From assembly GCF_022524485.1 (NCBI RefSeq), contig NZ_JAKXMK010000040.1:1-64000 (forward strand): a DNA stretch of 64,000 bases, in the 5' to 3' direction. This document shows positions 16,263 to 24,181 of the stretch, one piece after another. Made by a program: the position numbers and the translations under genes. Within the stretch, counting starts at the first letter, position 1; each line of letters starts with the position of its first letter. The DNA comes from Pseudonocardia alaniniphila (GTDB lineage Bacteria > Actinomycetota > Actinomycetes > Mycobacteriales > Pseudonocardiaceae). The notes under the pieces were generated by a model. That model saw only the letters and a list, made by a program, of their open reading frames with translations, was not told the DNA's origin and searched no databases.

Positions 16263-17231
16263 TCAGTTTCGTGCGCGCTCCATCGCGGCGAGAAACATGT
16301 CGAGCCCGATGTTGCGGCCACACAGCACGACCGCCACCTTCTTGCCGCGGTATTGCGAGGCTTTCTGAAGAAGTCCGGCGACCGCGACGCCGGCCGAGCC
16401 TTCGATCATCCACCGCTCGCTCTCGGCCACAATGCGCATCCCCCGCGCGATTTCCGCCTCGCTGACGGTCAGCGTGTCGTCGATCACTTCCTGACAGACG
16501 GGGAAAGTGACAGAACCCGGCTCCACCGCGCCGGCCGAGCCGTCGGAGAGGGTGTCGTACTCCGGCGTCTCGATGATGCGGCCGGCATTCAGCGAGTCGA
16601 GCATGCAGGTCGATGCCTTCGGCCACACGCCGACCACGCGGGTGGCGGGGCTGAGCGCCTTGAGCGCGGTGCCCGTGCCGCCGATGAGCCCGCCCCCTCC
16701 GACACACATGAACACCGCGTCGAGATCGGGTGCCTGCTCGGCCAGCTCGACACCCACGGTGCCCTGCCCGGCCATCGTGTCGAGATCGTTGTACGGGGCG
16801 ACATAGGGCTTTCCTTGCAGCTCAGACTGCCGTCGTGCCTCGATCTCCGAGTCGAGCGGGGATCCTTCCATCACGACGAGCTTCGCACCCAGCGCCTCGA
16901 TCGCGGCCATCTTCGACCTCGCTGCCGTGTTGCTGACGTAGACCGTGACGTCGACGCCTGACAGCGCACCGGCCCGGGCAACCCCGAGCCCGTGGTTGCC
17001 GGTGGACGCGGTGATCACACCCGACCGCTTCGCGTCGGCACCGAGCGTACGGATCTTGTTCGCGGAGCCGCGGACCTTGAACGAGCCCGTGGGCATCAGA
17101 TGCTCCGCTTTCAGCCAGACGTCGCATCCCGCCTCGCGGGAGAGAAGCTTGCTGTGTTCGAGCGGTGTCACGGGAACGTCGGGCCGAATACCCTGGTGCG
17201 CATCCATTATTCTCTCGAACAGAGTGACCAC
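16263..17231 (-). CDS. PLP-dependent threonine/serine dehydratase family (EutB-like)
   Basis: 322 aa. I chose GTG 17231 because AGGAG lies 7 nt upstream; ATG 17207 is an alternative eight codons later. Fold-type II PLP enzyme: Lys52 in G-S-F-K-V-R-G binds PLP, ASTGNHGLGVA contacts the substrate carboxylate, and CVGGGGLIGG cradles the PLP phosphate. No C-terminal ACT domain, so a catabolic-type dehydratase/ammonia-lyase rather than IlvA. It resembles catabolic threonine dehydratases, 3-hydroxyaspartate ammonia-lyases and hydroxyectoine-utilization EutB. It would release ammonia from a beta-hydroxy amino acid. It is divergent from the kinase/phospho-lyase fusion at 17466 and convergent with aconitase. 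Confidence 0.82.
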   Translation of the reverse strand: MVTLFERIMDAHQGIRPDVPVTPLEHSKLLSREAGCDVWLKAEHLMPTGSFKVRGSANKIRTLGADAKRSGVITASTGNHGLGVARAGALSGVDVTVYVSNTAARSKMAAIEALGAKLVVMEGSPLDSEIEARRQSELQGKPYVAPYNDLDTMAGQGTVGVELAEQAPDLDAVFMCVGGGGLIGGTGTALKALSPATRVVGVWPKASTCMLDSLNAGRIIETPEYDTLSDGSAGAVEPGSVTFPVCQEVIDDTLTVSEAEIARGMRIVAESERWMIEGSAGVAVAGLLQKASQYRGKKVAVVLCGRNIGLDMFLAAMERARN

Positions 17232-17362
17232 GCTCGAACTCCTCGGAATGAAGGAACGTAAATGTGTCGCGCGGGCCCGGCCCGCTCGTGAATCGATGTG
17301 CCGCCGGCCCTCGTCATCGCTCTCGCGGTACGGTGCGCCGCGAGGCTGTTGGTCTCGCCTCC

Positions 17363-17377
17363 ACGATGTTATATCGT
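17363..17377. promoter_or_regulatory. Inverted repeat ACGAT-N5-ATCGT before the kinase/PLP fusion
   Basis: ACGAT-GTTAT-ATCGT, an exact 5-bp dyad with an AT-rich centre, in the 234-nt gap between the divergent dehydratase and fusion genes, 89 nt before the ATG at 17466. The GTTATAT core could act as a -10. It is not the GGTTATAACC motif, although it shares the GTTAT centre. Confidence 0.35.
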
Positions 17378-17465
17378 ATGGCCTTCTTCCGGAAGGCGCG
17401 GCCCGAGAACGGCGTAAACAGCGGCGCTGAACAGCCGGACTCGAAACCACGAAGGAAGCAGCATC

Positions 17466-19799
17466 ATGACCACCGAGACGGCTGTCCCGGACGAACCGGC
17501 AACCGATGTGTTCACCGAGCCCCCACCGATTCTCTCCCCCGACAGCCTCCGGAACGTGCTGCACGACCACTGGCACCTGGCCGGCCCGGACCTGCGTCCG
17601 CTCGACAGCGAACGCGACCTCAACGTCCTCGTCGACAGCCGGTTCGTCCTCAAGGTCTCCAACCCCGCCGAGCGGTCCGACGTGATCGACATGGAGGTCC
17701 GCGCGCTCGCGCACGTCCATGCCTCGGATCCCGGGCTGCCGGTTCCGGCCACGGTCGCCGCGCGGTCCGGCGCGCCCGTCGTGCACCTGGCCGACGACAC
17801 CGGCCGCGACTGCCTGGCCCGGCTGATCACGCTCCTGCCCGGGAGCCCGCTCGAAGGCCGGCCCATCGACACCGCACTCGCCGAGCAGGTCGGCGCCGTC
17901 GCGGGCCGTGTCTCCGTCGCGCTGCAGGGCTTCTTCCACCCGGCGGCGGGACGGGCCCTGATGTGGGACATCAGGCGGATGCCGGCGGTGCTGGCCGGTT
18001 CGGGCATCGGAGCAGGCCCGTTGCAGCACCTCGCCGCCCGGGTCACACCGGCCTTGAATGCAACCGGCGCCCTTCCGTCCGGCATCCAGCACGGCGACGT
18101 CACCCTCACCAACGTGCTCGCCGACTCGGGCACGGTCACCGCCGTGATCGACTTCGGCGACATGCACCACACCGGTGCCGCCTGCGACCTCGCCGCCACC
18201 CTGGCGTCGGTGCTGCGCACGACGGGCGACGCCGGCACGGAGACGATCTGGCGCCTCACCGACGCCGTGCTCCGTGGCTACCAACGTCATCGCGCCCTGC
18301 TGCCGGCCGAGGTGTCCCTGCTCGGCGAACTCGTCATCGCCCGCTTGGTGACGACGCTGGCGGTGTCGGCGACCAGGCGCGGACCTCACGAGGACAACCA
18401 TCGCTACATCACCCAGTACGACCGTGGCAGCGAGCGCGTCCTGGAGGTGCTCGGTGAGCTCGGTCCGGAGCAGCTCGCCCACCGGATGGAGCGCCTGGCC
18501 GGCACCCGCGACCTCGCGTCCGCCATACCCGGCAGCAGCCTTCCGGGCCGCCGGGCCGAGGCGATGGGCGGCGGGCTGTCGCCCCTCTTCTACCGGCAAC
18601 CGCTCGAGCTCGTCCGTGGTGAGGGGCCCTGGCTCTTCTCCCCCGGCGGCACGCGATACCTGGATGCGTACAACAACGTCGCCGTCGTCGGGCACGCGCA
18701 TCCCGCGGTCACCAACGCGATCGGCCGGCAGCTGACCCTGCTGAACACCCACTCGCGCTACCTCCATGCCGGCGTGGTCGACCTCGCCGAGCGGGTGCTG
18801 GCCACGATGCCTGCCGAGCTGGACACCTGCCTGTTCACCACGTCCGGCACCGAAGCCAACGAGCTCGCCTGGCGGCTGGCCACCGAGTACACGGGCGCCA
18901 CGGCGGCCGTCATCGCGGAGCACGCCTACCACGGATCGTCGAAGTGGATGGCCGACCTGAGCTCGAACGAGTGGCCGCCCGGCTACCGGCCGCACCACGT
19001 CGCCACGTTCCCGGCGCCGCACGGTCCCGCGGCCGAGCTGACCAGGGCCGCCGCGGCACAGCGCATCGAGCGGACGGCGGAGGCGCTGCGCTCCGCGGGT
19101 GACCGCCCGGCACTCGTGCTGGCCGACTCGCAGTTCACCTCCGAAGGCATCCTCGACGTGCCCGCCGACTTCGCCGCGGGCCTCGTCGACGGCGCTCACG
19201 CCGTCGGCGCCCTGTACCTCGCGGACGAAGTCCAGTCGGGGTACGGGCGCAGCGGCCCGCTGCTGTGGCGCTTCGCGCTCGCCGGCATCACGCCGGACAT
19301 CGTGACGCTCGGCAAGCCGATGGGCGCCGGTTATCCCATCGGCGCGGTCGTCACGCGGCGCGAGATCGCCGACGCCCTTGCCCGGAAGTACGAGTACTTC
19401 TCCACCTTCGCCGCCACAGCGGCCGCAGCCGCCGCCGGCCACGCCGTCCTCGACGTCCTGCACCTGACCGGCCTGCCCGAGCAGGCGGTGGAGGTCGGCA
19501 ACCAGCTGCGCCGGCGGCTCCGCGAGCTCGCCGCCGACGAGCCGTTGCTCGGCGACGTTCGCGGAATCGGCCTGCTCGCCGGCATCGACATCCGCGCCGA
19601 CGGCGAGACGACCTCCAGAGCCCTGACCCGTTCCCTGCTCGACCGGCTCGTCGCACACGGCGTGCTCGCGGGCTCGACGGGCCCGCGCGGCGATGTGCTG
19701 AAGGTGCGCCCGCCGTTGGTCTGGGAGCCCGCCCACGTCGATGTGTTCATCGACGGGCTCCACCGAGCGCTGTCGGACCTGCGGGCCGGGAGAACGTGA
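17466..19799 (+). CDS. Fused APH-type kinase + class III PLP enzyme (putative amino-alcohol kinase/phospho-lyase)
   Basis: 777 aa, ATG with AGGAAGCAGC upstream. Residues about 25-330 are an aminoglycoside-phosphotransferase/choline-kinase fold: His209-Gly-Asp211 with Asn six residues on (HGDVTLTNV), and the metal-binding IDFGD (Asp229). Residues about 355-775 are a class III PLP enzyme: TSGTEANELAWRLA, LADEVQSGYGR (Asp587), and Lys617 in LGKPMGAGYPIG. The lyase half resembles ethanolamine-phosphate and 5-phosphohydroxylysine phospho-lyases (the vertebrate ETNPPL/PHYKPL group), whose substrates are made by separate APH-fold kinases. The fusion would phosphorylate an amino alcohol or hydroxylysine and then eliminate phosphate and ammonia, giving an aldehyde. 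The substrate is inferred only to class. An aminotransferase plus antibiotic kinase is the alternative. Confidence 0.8.
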   Translation: MTTETAVPDEPATDVFTEPPPILSPDSLRNVLHDHWHLAGPDLRPLDSERDLNVLVDSRFVLKVSNPAERSDVIDMEVRALAHVHASDPGLPVPATVAARSGAPVVHLADDTGRDCLARLITLLPGSPLEGRPIDTALAEQVGAVAGRVSVALQGFFHPAAGRALMWDIRRMPAVLAGSGIGAGPLQHLAARVTPALNATGALPSGIQHGDVTLTNVLADSGTVTAVIDFGDMHHTGAACDLAATLASVLRTTGDAGTETIWRLTDAVLRGYQRHRALLPAEVSLLGELVIARLVTTLAVSATRRGPHEDNHRYITQYDRGSERVLEVLGELGPEQLAHRMERLAGTRDLASAIPGSSLPGRRAEAMGGGLSPLFYRQPLELVRGEGPWLFSPGGTRYLDAYNNVAVVGHAHPAVTNAIGRQLTLLNTHSRYLHAGVVDLAERVLATMPAELDTCLFTTSGTEANELAWRLATEYTGATAAVIAEHAYHGSSKWMADLSSNEWPPGYRPHHVATFPAPHGPAAELTRAAAAQRIERTAEALRSAGDRPALVLADSQFTSEGILDVPADFAAGLVDGAHAVGALYLADEVQSGYGRSGPLLWRFALAGITPDIVTLGKPMGAGYPIGAVVTRREIADALARKYEYFSTFAATAAAAAAGHAVLDVLHLTGLPEQAVEVGNQLRRRLRELAADEPLLGDVRGIGLLAGIDIRADGETTSRALTRSLLDRLVAHGVLAGSTGPRGDVLKVRPPLVWEPAHVDVFIDGLHRALSDLRAGRT

Positions 19800-19831
19800 G
19801 AGCCGCGCGGTAGGGGCGCGCCCCGGCGTCC

Positions 19832-21385
19832 CTACCGCCGGATCCCCCGCACAGGCGGAAGCTCGGTCGGGCCCGAGTTGACGTTGACCTCGTGCCCAAC
19901 CGTGACGCCATCCGCGTCGAAGCGGAGCATGAGCTGGTCGATGAACGGCGATTCGAGGAAATGCCACGTCAGGCACAGGGTGTCGGCCATGGCACCGTCC
20001 TCACCCGGAACCGACCATTGCGCACCGGCCACGATGGCGGCGAGGGTGTCCTGGTAGGAGTGGTGGAGCCGCCAGACGCTCACGCCGGTGCATTGCCGAG
20101 TCCACTGCCCGATTCCGTGCTCGATCGTGTGCCGGCCACGGTCGTCCTCGAGAACGAGCAGCACGGCGTCGGCTCGCACCTCGACCGACAGGCAACGCAG
20201 GCCGTGCTCGTTGGGCTCGAAGTCGTAGGTCTCCCGGAACCCGACCCGGTGCGCCGAGGACCGCAACGGCTCCGGTTCGCGAGCACGTCGAACCCAGTGG
20301 CTGACCGCCTCGGCCTCTGCGGCGTCGACGATCGGATCCCGCATCGTCTCGTCGAAGGCGTCCCGGAACGTTTCCCGGAGCATCTCCGGGAGGTCGTGGT
20401 AGGTGCCCTCACCCATCGCGCCCGTCACGACCACGACCCCGCCCTGGTCGGGGAAGACCATGCACTCCTGCCCGAAGATGCCGGAGGCGTTGTAGATGCG
20501 GTCCTCCGTCGTCCAGAACTGGTAGCCATAGCCGGAGTCGGCAACAGCGTCCGCGGGCGGCCGGACGAGCTCCGTGCCGTTCCAGTCGCCGCTGACAGCG
20601 CGCCGCACGTGCAGCGCGCAGGCTTTCTGCGGCCAGCCGCCCGGCAGGATCCGCTTTCCCTCCCACACACCGTCCTGGAGGTAGAGCACGCCGAAGGACA
20701 ACAGGTCCCGCGGTCGCAGCGACAGGCCGTTGCCGCCGCTGGCGACCCCCTCCGGGTCTCGCTCCCAGTCGAAGTCGACGATGCCCAGCGGTTCGAACAA
20801 CCGCGGCCGCAGATACTCGTCGACGGGTTGACCGGATACCTCCTGCACGATCGCGGACAGGACGTGGCTCGTCGAACTGCTGTACATGAAGGTGCGGCCC
20901 GGCAGTTCGACCACCGGCTCCTCGAGGAACTCCTCGACCCACCCGGTCCGCCGCAGCCGGGTCGTCGCACCGGACAGCCCGCGGCCGTGGCCGGTCTGCA
21001 TCGTCAACAGGTCACGAACCCGCATCCGGAGCAGGTTCTCACTGAGCACCGCCGGAAGCCGGCCATCGAAGAAGGTCACGACCGGATCGTCGAGCCCGAG
21101 CAGGCCCTCGGCCTCGGCGAAACCGACAGCAGAGGCGGTGAAGCTCTTGGTCGCCGAATGCAGCTTGTGCTTGAGGTCCGGGTCGTGCGGCCACTGCCAC
21201 AGATCCAGCACTGTCCGCCCCTGCCAATGGACGAGCAGCGAGTGCAGGCGCATTCCCCGCTTCGCCAGATCCTGCAGGAGCGCGTGCACGGGCCGCATCC
21301 CCATGGTCGCCAGGTCTTCCGCCATGGTCACCGTTTCGTCGTGGGCAGGCCGGAGCCGGCCGGTGTGGTCTGCGTGCTGGATCAC
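19832..21385 (-). CDS. Beta-lactamase-family serine hydrolase (SxxK, class C/NylB-like)
   Basis: 517 aa using GTG 21385, whose GTGA overlaps the stop of the hydrolase upstream; ATG 21325 (497 aa) is an equally readable start. The catalytic Ser-x-x-Lys is S-A-T-K (Ser77, Lys80), followed by the SSSTSHVLSAIVQEVSG region that carries the second motif, with YGYQFWTTEDRIYNASGIFGQ further on. The family spans class C beta-lactamases, esterases (EstB) and 6-aminohexanoate-dimer hydrolase (NylB). No signal peptide, so it acts inside the cell on an ester or amide. A ~130-residue C-terminal extension is typical of the actinobacterial members. It is the last gene of the second importer operon. Confidence 0.85.
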   Translation of the reverse strand: MIQHADHTGRLRPAHDETVTMAEDLATMGMRPVHALLQDLAKRGMRLHSLLVHWQGRTVLDLWQWPHDPDLKHKLHSATKSFTASAVGFAEAEGLLGLDDPVVTFFDGRLPAVLSENLLRMRVRDLLTMQTGHGRGLSGATTRLRRTGWVEEFLEEPVVELPGRTFMYSSSTSHVLSAIVQEVSGQPVDEYLRPRLFEPLGIVDFDWERDPEGVASGGNGLSLRPRDLLSFGVLYLQDGVWEGKRILPGGWPQKACALHVRRAVSGDWNGTELVRPPADAVADSGYGYQFWTTEDRIYNASGIFGQECMVFPDQGGVVVVTGAMGEGTYHDLPEMLRETFRDAFDETMRDPIVDAAEAEAVSHWVRRAREPEPLRSSAHRVGFRETYDFEPNEHGLRCLSVEVRADAVLLVLEDDRGRHTIEHGIGQWTRQCTGVSVWRLHHSYQDTLAAIVAGAQWSVPGEDGAMADTLCLTWHFLESPFIDQLMLRFDADGVTVGHEVNVNSGPTELPPVRGIRR

Positions 21386-22209
21386 CGCCGGCTCAACAGA
21401 TCCGCCATGAACTCCTGGACCACGGGGATGACCTCGCTGCCCTTGTGAGCGATACCGGGAACGACATCGAAGCGCACCTCGATACCGTTGGCCTCGAAGT
21501 TGGCACGCAACGTCTCGAGCCGCTCGATCCGGGTGCCGCCGGTCTTCTCGACGCCGTCCATCCAGTTCGGCCCACCGGGGTTGTTGATCTCCCAGGTCTC
21601 GACGTCGTCGCCGCCGACGATCATCTGCACCGGCACCCGTCGCAGTGCGTCCATGTCGATCGCGATCCCGAAGCGCTCCTCGAAGCCTCCGGTACCGAGC
21701 CACCAGGGCAGCGAGTCGTCGAGCTGCGTGATCCGGCCCGGGGCACCGATCGAGACGGCGGCCAGCCGGTCGGGATGGGCGTAGAAGAAGCGGTGCGCGA
21801 ACTGCCCGCCACCGGAGAATCCGTGCAGGTAGAAGGTCTCGGTTTCGGTGTTGAACCCCTCGCCGACCTCGTCGACGATGTGCAGCAGTTCCTCGTCGAA
21901 CCGGATGCCCTTGTACTCGAGGAACTTGAAGCTGTGCAGCTCCCGTGGCTCCACCAGCCCGGCGGGGAACAGCGGTGTGAGGATGACGCAGCGGTGCTCG
22001 ATCGCGAAGTTCTTCCACCGGTCGCGGTAGAGCTCCGCGGACCGTCCGGTGCCGTGCTGGATGACGACGAGCGGCAACGGAGCCGCGTCCGGGGTGTGAT
22101 CCTTCGGCACGTACAAGGCGTAGAAAAGGCGCTGGTCGTGTCGCGATGCGAAGAACGGCGTCCCGCCGATGAAGTTGGCGCCCTCTGAATCGGGTTCCGG
22201 GGTGGACAT
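21382..22209 (-). CDS. PHB-depolymerase-like alpha/beta hydrolase (copy 2)
   Basis: 275 aa from ATG 22209, with GAGGAG 9 nt upstream. Nucleophile Ser132 in HGFSGGGQFAHRFFYAHP, oxyanion strand LVVIQHGTGRS, late IAHKG for the His. It is clearly paralogous to the protein at 6977-7810 over the full length; both keep FKFLEY-GIRFD, SIGAPGR, WEINN and RIERL-TL blocks. The two copies sit in two different importer operons, suggesting that both operons process related molecules. No signal peptide. The stop overlaps the next gene as GTGA. Confidence 0.86.
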   Translation of the reverse strand: MSTPEPDSEGANFIGGTPFFASRHDQRLFYALYVPKDHTPDAAPLPLVVIQHGTGRSAELYRDRWKNFAIEHRCVILTPLFPAGLVEPRELHSFKFLEYKGIRFDEELLHIVDEVGEGFNTETETFYLHGFSGGGQFAHRFFYAHPDRLAAVSIGAPGRITQLDDSLPWWLGTGGFEERFGIAIDMDALRRVPVQMIVGGDDVETWEINNPGGPNWMDGVEKTGGTRIERLETLRANFEANGIEVRFDVVPGIAHKGSEVIPVVQEFMADLLSRR

Positions 22210-22274
22210 TGCGTGTACTCCTCTTGTGCTCCGGCCGGTCGTGGTCAACTCGGCGAAGGCGATACGGATCGCCG

Positions 22275-23021
22275 TCAGAAGGCGGTCAGGACATGGTGGA
22301 AGTGTTCGACCTCCGGCAACCCGGCGATCGAGTCGCTGACGAGCCCACGCCACCGCTCGACGTCGGCCGATCCGCGGAATCCCGCGGTGTGGTCGCTGAT
22401 CGATTCCCAGCCGACGACGAGCCGGTACTCCCGTGGGTTCTCCTGCGAGCGCTCCAGCACGAACGTGCGCGCACCCTTCGCGCGCTGGAAGAGCGGGGCG
22501 GCCTCGGCGATCGCCGCCTCGAACGCATCTTCCCGGCCCGGGAGCACCGTGATCCGCGCGGTCTCACGCACGATGCGCACGGATCCGTCCGGCCCTCCCG
22601 GGTGCTCCTCGTCGATCCGGGAATGCTCCCCCGACTCGACGAGCGTCCTGGTCGCGTCCACGGAGGCATACGTCCAGAAGATCTTCATGGGCTCGGAATC
22701 GGAAGCGTTCTCGAAATGGTGGGGAATGTTGGCCGGCACGAAGGTCGTGTCGAAGACGTGCAGCGGCGTCCGCACCCCGTCGATGTCGACGACGGCGTCG
22801 CCCTGCAGGACGATCACGGATTCGGCGACGTTGTGGAGGTGATGGCCGATCACGGCGCCGGGCGCGAAACTCGTGATGCCGTTCAGGAAGCTCGTCGCAC
22901 CCCGGGCAGTCGTCACCAGCGGCACCGTGCGCGCACCCGCTCCGCGGTCCGTGGCGGGAAGTTGATCGGGACGCAGGATCGACGCCTGCTGGTTGATGCC
23001 GGGGACAGGCAGAGACGACAC
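22275..23021 (-). CDS. Cupin-2 / ABM-domain fusion protein
   Basis: 248 aa. The best start is GTG 23021, because an AAAGGAG sits 6 nt upstream; ATG 23036 would place that SD inside the gene. The N-terminal half (about 35-115) is a cupin: SFAPGAVIGHHLHNVAESVIVLQGDAVVDIDG with three metal-type His/Glu, and PANIPHHF with the last His. The C-terminal half (about 150-240) has VRIVRETARITVLPGREDAFEAAIAEAAPLFQRAKGARTFVLERS, an antibiotic-biosynthesis-monooxygenase (ABM) ferredoxin-like domain. Cupins bind small acids or isomerise/dioxygenate them; ABM domains are cofactor-free oxygenases or ligand sensors. Role in the pathway unknown. Confidence 0.82.
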   Translation of the reverse strand: MSSLPVPGINQQASILRPDQLPATDRGAGARTVPLVTTARGATSFLNGITSFAPGAVIGHHLHNVAESVIVLQGDAVVDIDGVRTPLHVFDTTFVPANIPHHFENASDSEPMKIFWTYASVDATRTLVESGEHSRIDEEHPGGPDGSVRIVRETARITVLPGREDAFEAAIAEAAPLFQRAKGARTFVLERSQENPREYRLVVGWESISDHTAGFRGSADVERWRGLVSDSIAGLPEVEHFHHVLTAF

Positions 23022-23061
23022 ACCCGCTCCTTTCATGGGTGGTGATCGGCGGAGAACGACG

Positions 23062-24150
23062 TCAGTTCCCGCTCGCGGCCACTGCGCCGGCGCTGGTCAG
23101 CCTCGCCACCACATGGGCCGCGAACTCGGCCGTGCCGAGGTGTCCGCCCAGGTCACGGGTGCGGGATCCGGGCTCTGCGAGCACGGTCTCCACGGCCGAC
23201 TCGATGCCGGCCGCCGCCGCGACCAGCGCCTCGTTGCGGTCACGCCGGCCGCGCCAGTCGAGCAACATCGCCGCGGAGAGGATGAGCGACGTCGGGTTGG
23301 CGATTCCCCGGCCCGCGATGTCCGGCGCGGAGCCGTGCTGTGCCTGGGCGACCCCGACGTCGTCGCCCGCGTTGAGCGAGCCGCCGAGGCCGAGGCTGCC
23401 CGAGAGCTCGGCCGCTTCGTCCGAGAGGATGTCGCCGAACATGTTGGTGGTGACGATCACGTCGAACGCGTCCGGCCGCCGGATCAGCGCGGCCGCGGCT
23501 GCGTCGACGATCAGCTCCTCGAGTTCGACATCGGGGAACGCCTCCGCGACCTTGCGCACCTCACGGAGGAACAGGCCGTCGGAGAGCTTGAGCACGTTGG
23601 CCTTGTGCACCGCCGTCACTTTCCGGCGACGCCGGCGGGCGAGCTCGAACGCCGCGCGGGCCACTCGTTCACAGCCCCGGGCGCTGATCTTCCTGATGCT
23701 GAACGCATTGTCGGGATCCGGCATGAACTCGCCGCTTCCCGCGTACATGTTCCGGTCGGAGTAGAAGCCCTCCGTGTTCTCCCGGACCAGGACGAGGTCC
23801 ATCGGGGCGCGCAGGACGGTCAGATCCGCCCTCGACCGGCACGGGCGGATGTTCGCGAACAGATCGAACCGGACGCGAAGCTCGGCGGACGGGTTGATGC
23901 CGCCTTCGTGCCGCGGCGGGTAGTCGTAGTGCGACACCGGACCGAGAATCACTCCCCCGACCTCGGGTATCCGGTCCAGCACGGCTTGCGGAAGCGTCGT
24001 GCCCTCCCGGTCCAGGCCGGCGAAGCCGATGTCGGCGGTCTCGAGATCGAGGCCGAGACCGTAGGCTGCGTCGGCCGCTTCGAGCACGTCCACGGTCGGA
24101 CCGACGATCTCCGGCCCGATACCGTCCCCGGGCAGTACGAGTACTTTCAT
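23062..24150 (-). CDS. Isocitrate/isopropylmalate dehydrogenase family (decarboxylating beta-hydroxyacid dehydrogenase)
   Basis: 362 aa, ATG start. N-terminal LPGDGIGPEI is the family signature. FANIRPCRS supplies the substrate-binding arginine, VLVRENTEGFYS and VTAVHKANVLKLSDGLF carry the catalytic Lys region, IVTTNMFGDILSDEAAEL the metal aspartates, and AQAQHGSAPDIAGRGIANP the nucleotide site. The group includes NAD-dependent isocitrate, homoisocitrate, 3-isopropylmalate, tartrate and D-malate dehydrogenases; the N-T-E-G and K-A-N motifs point to the isocitrate/homoisocitrate side. It would oxidise and decarboxylate a 2-hydroxy tri/dicarboxylate using NAD(P). Located in a catabolic operon, not near leu or TCA genes. 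It may act after the aconitase-like enzyme at 13517. Confidence 0.85.
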   Translation of the reverse strand: MKVLVLPGDGIGPEIVGPTVDVLEAADAAYGLGLDLETADIGFAGLDREGTTLPQAVLDRIPEVGGVILGPVSHYDYPPRHEGGINPSAELRVRFDLFANIRPCRSRADLTVLRAPMDLVLVRENTEGFYSDRNMYAGSGEFMPDPDNAFSIRKISARGCERVARAAFELARRRRRKVTAVHKANVLKLSDGLFLREVRKVAEAFPDVELEELIVDAAAAALIRRPDAFDVIVTTNMFGDILSDEAAELSGSLGLGGSLNAGDDVGVAQAQHGSAPDIAGRGIANPTSLILSAAMLLDWRGRRDRNEALVAAAAGIESAVETVLAEPGSRTRDLGGHLGTAEFAAHVVARLTSAGAVAASGN

Positions 24151-24181
24151 CGTGGCGATCAGATCTCTTTTCGAATTGTCG

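Noticed and set aside
17232..19976. A minus-strand frame continuous with the EutB-like gene that would give a ~1,240-residue protein
   Set aside because: Upstream of 17231 it is antisense to the kinase/PLP fusion and reads as Arg/Gly/His/Ala-rich sequence without domains; the GTG at 17231 has a proper SD.
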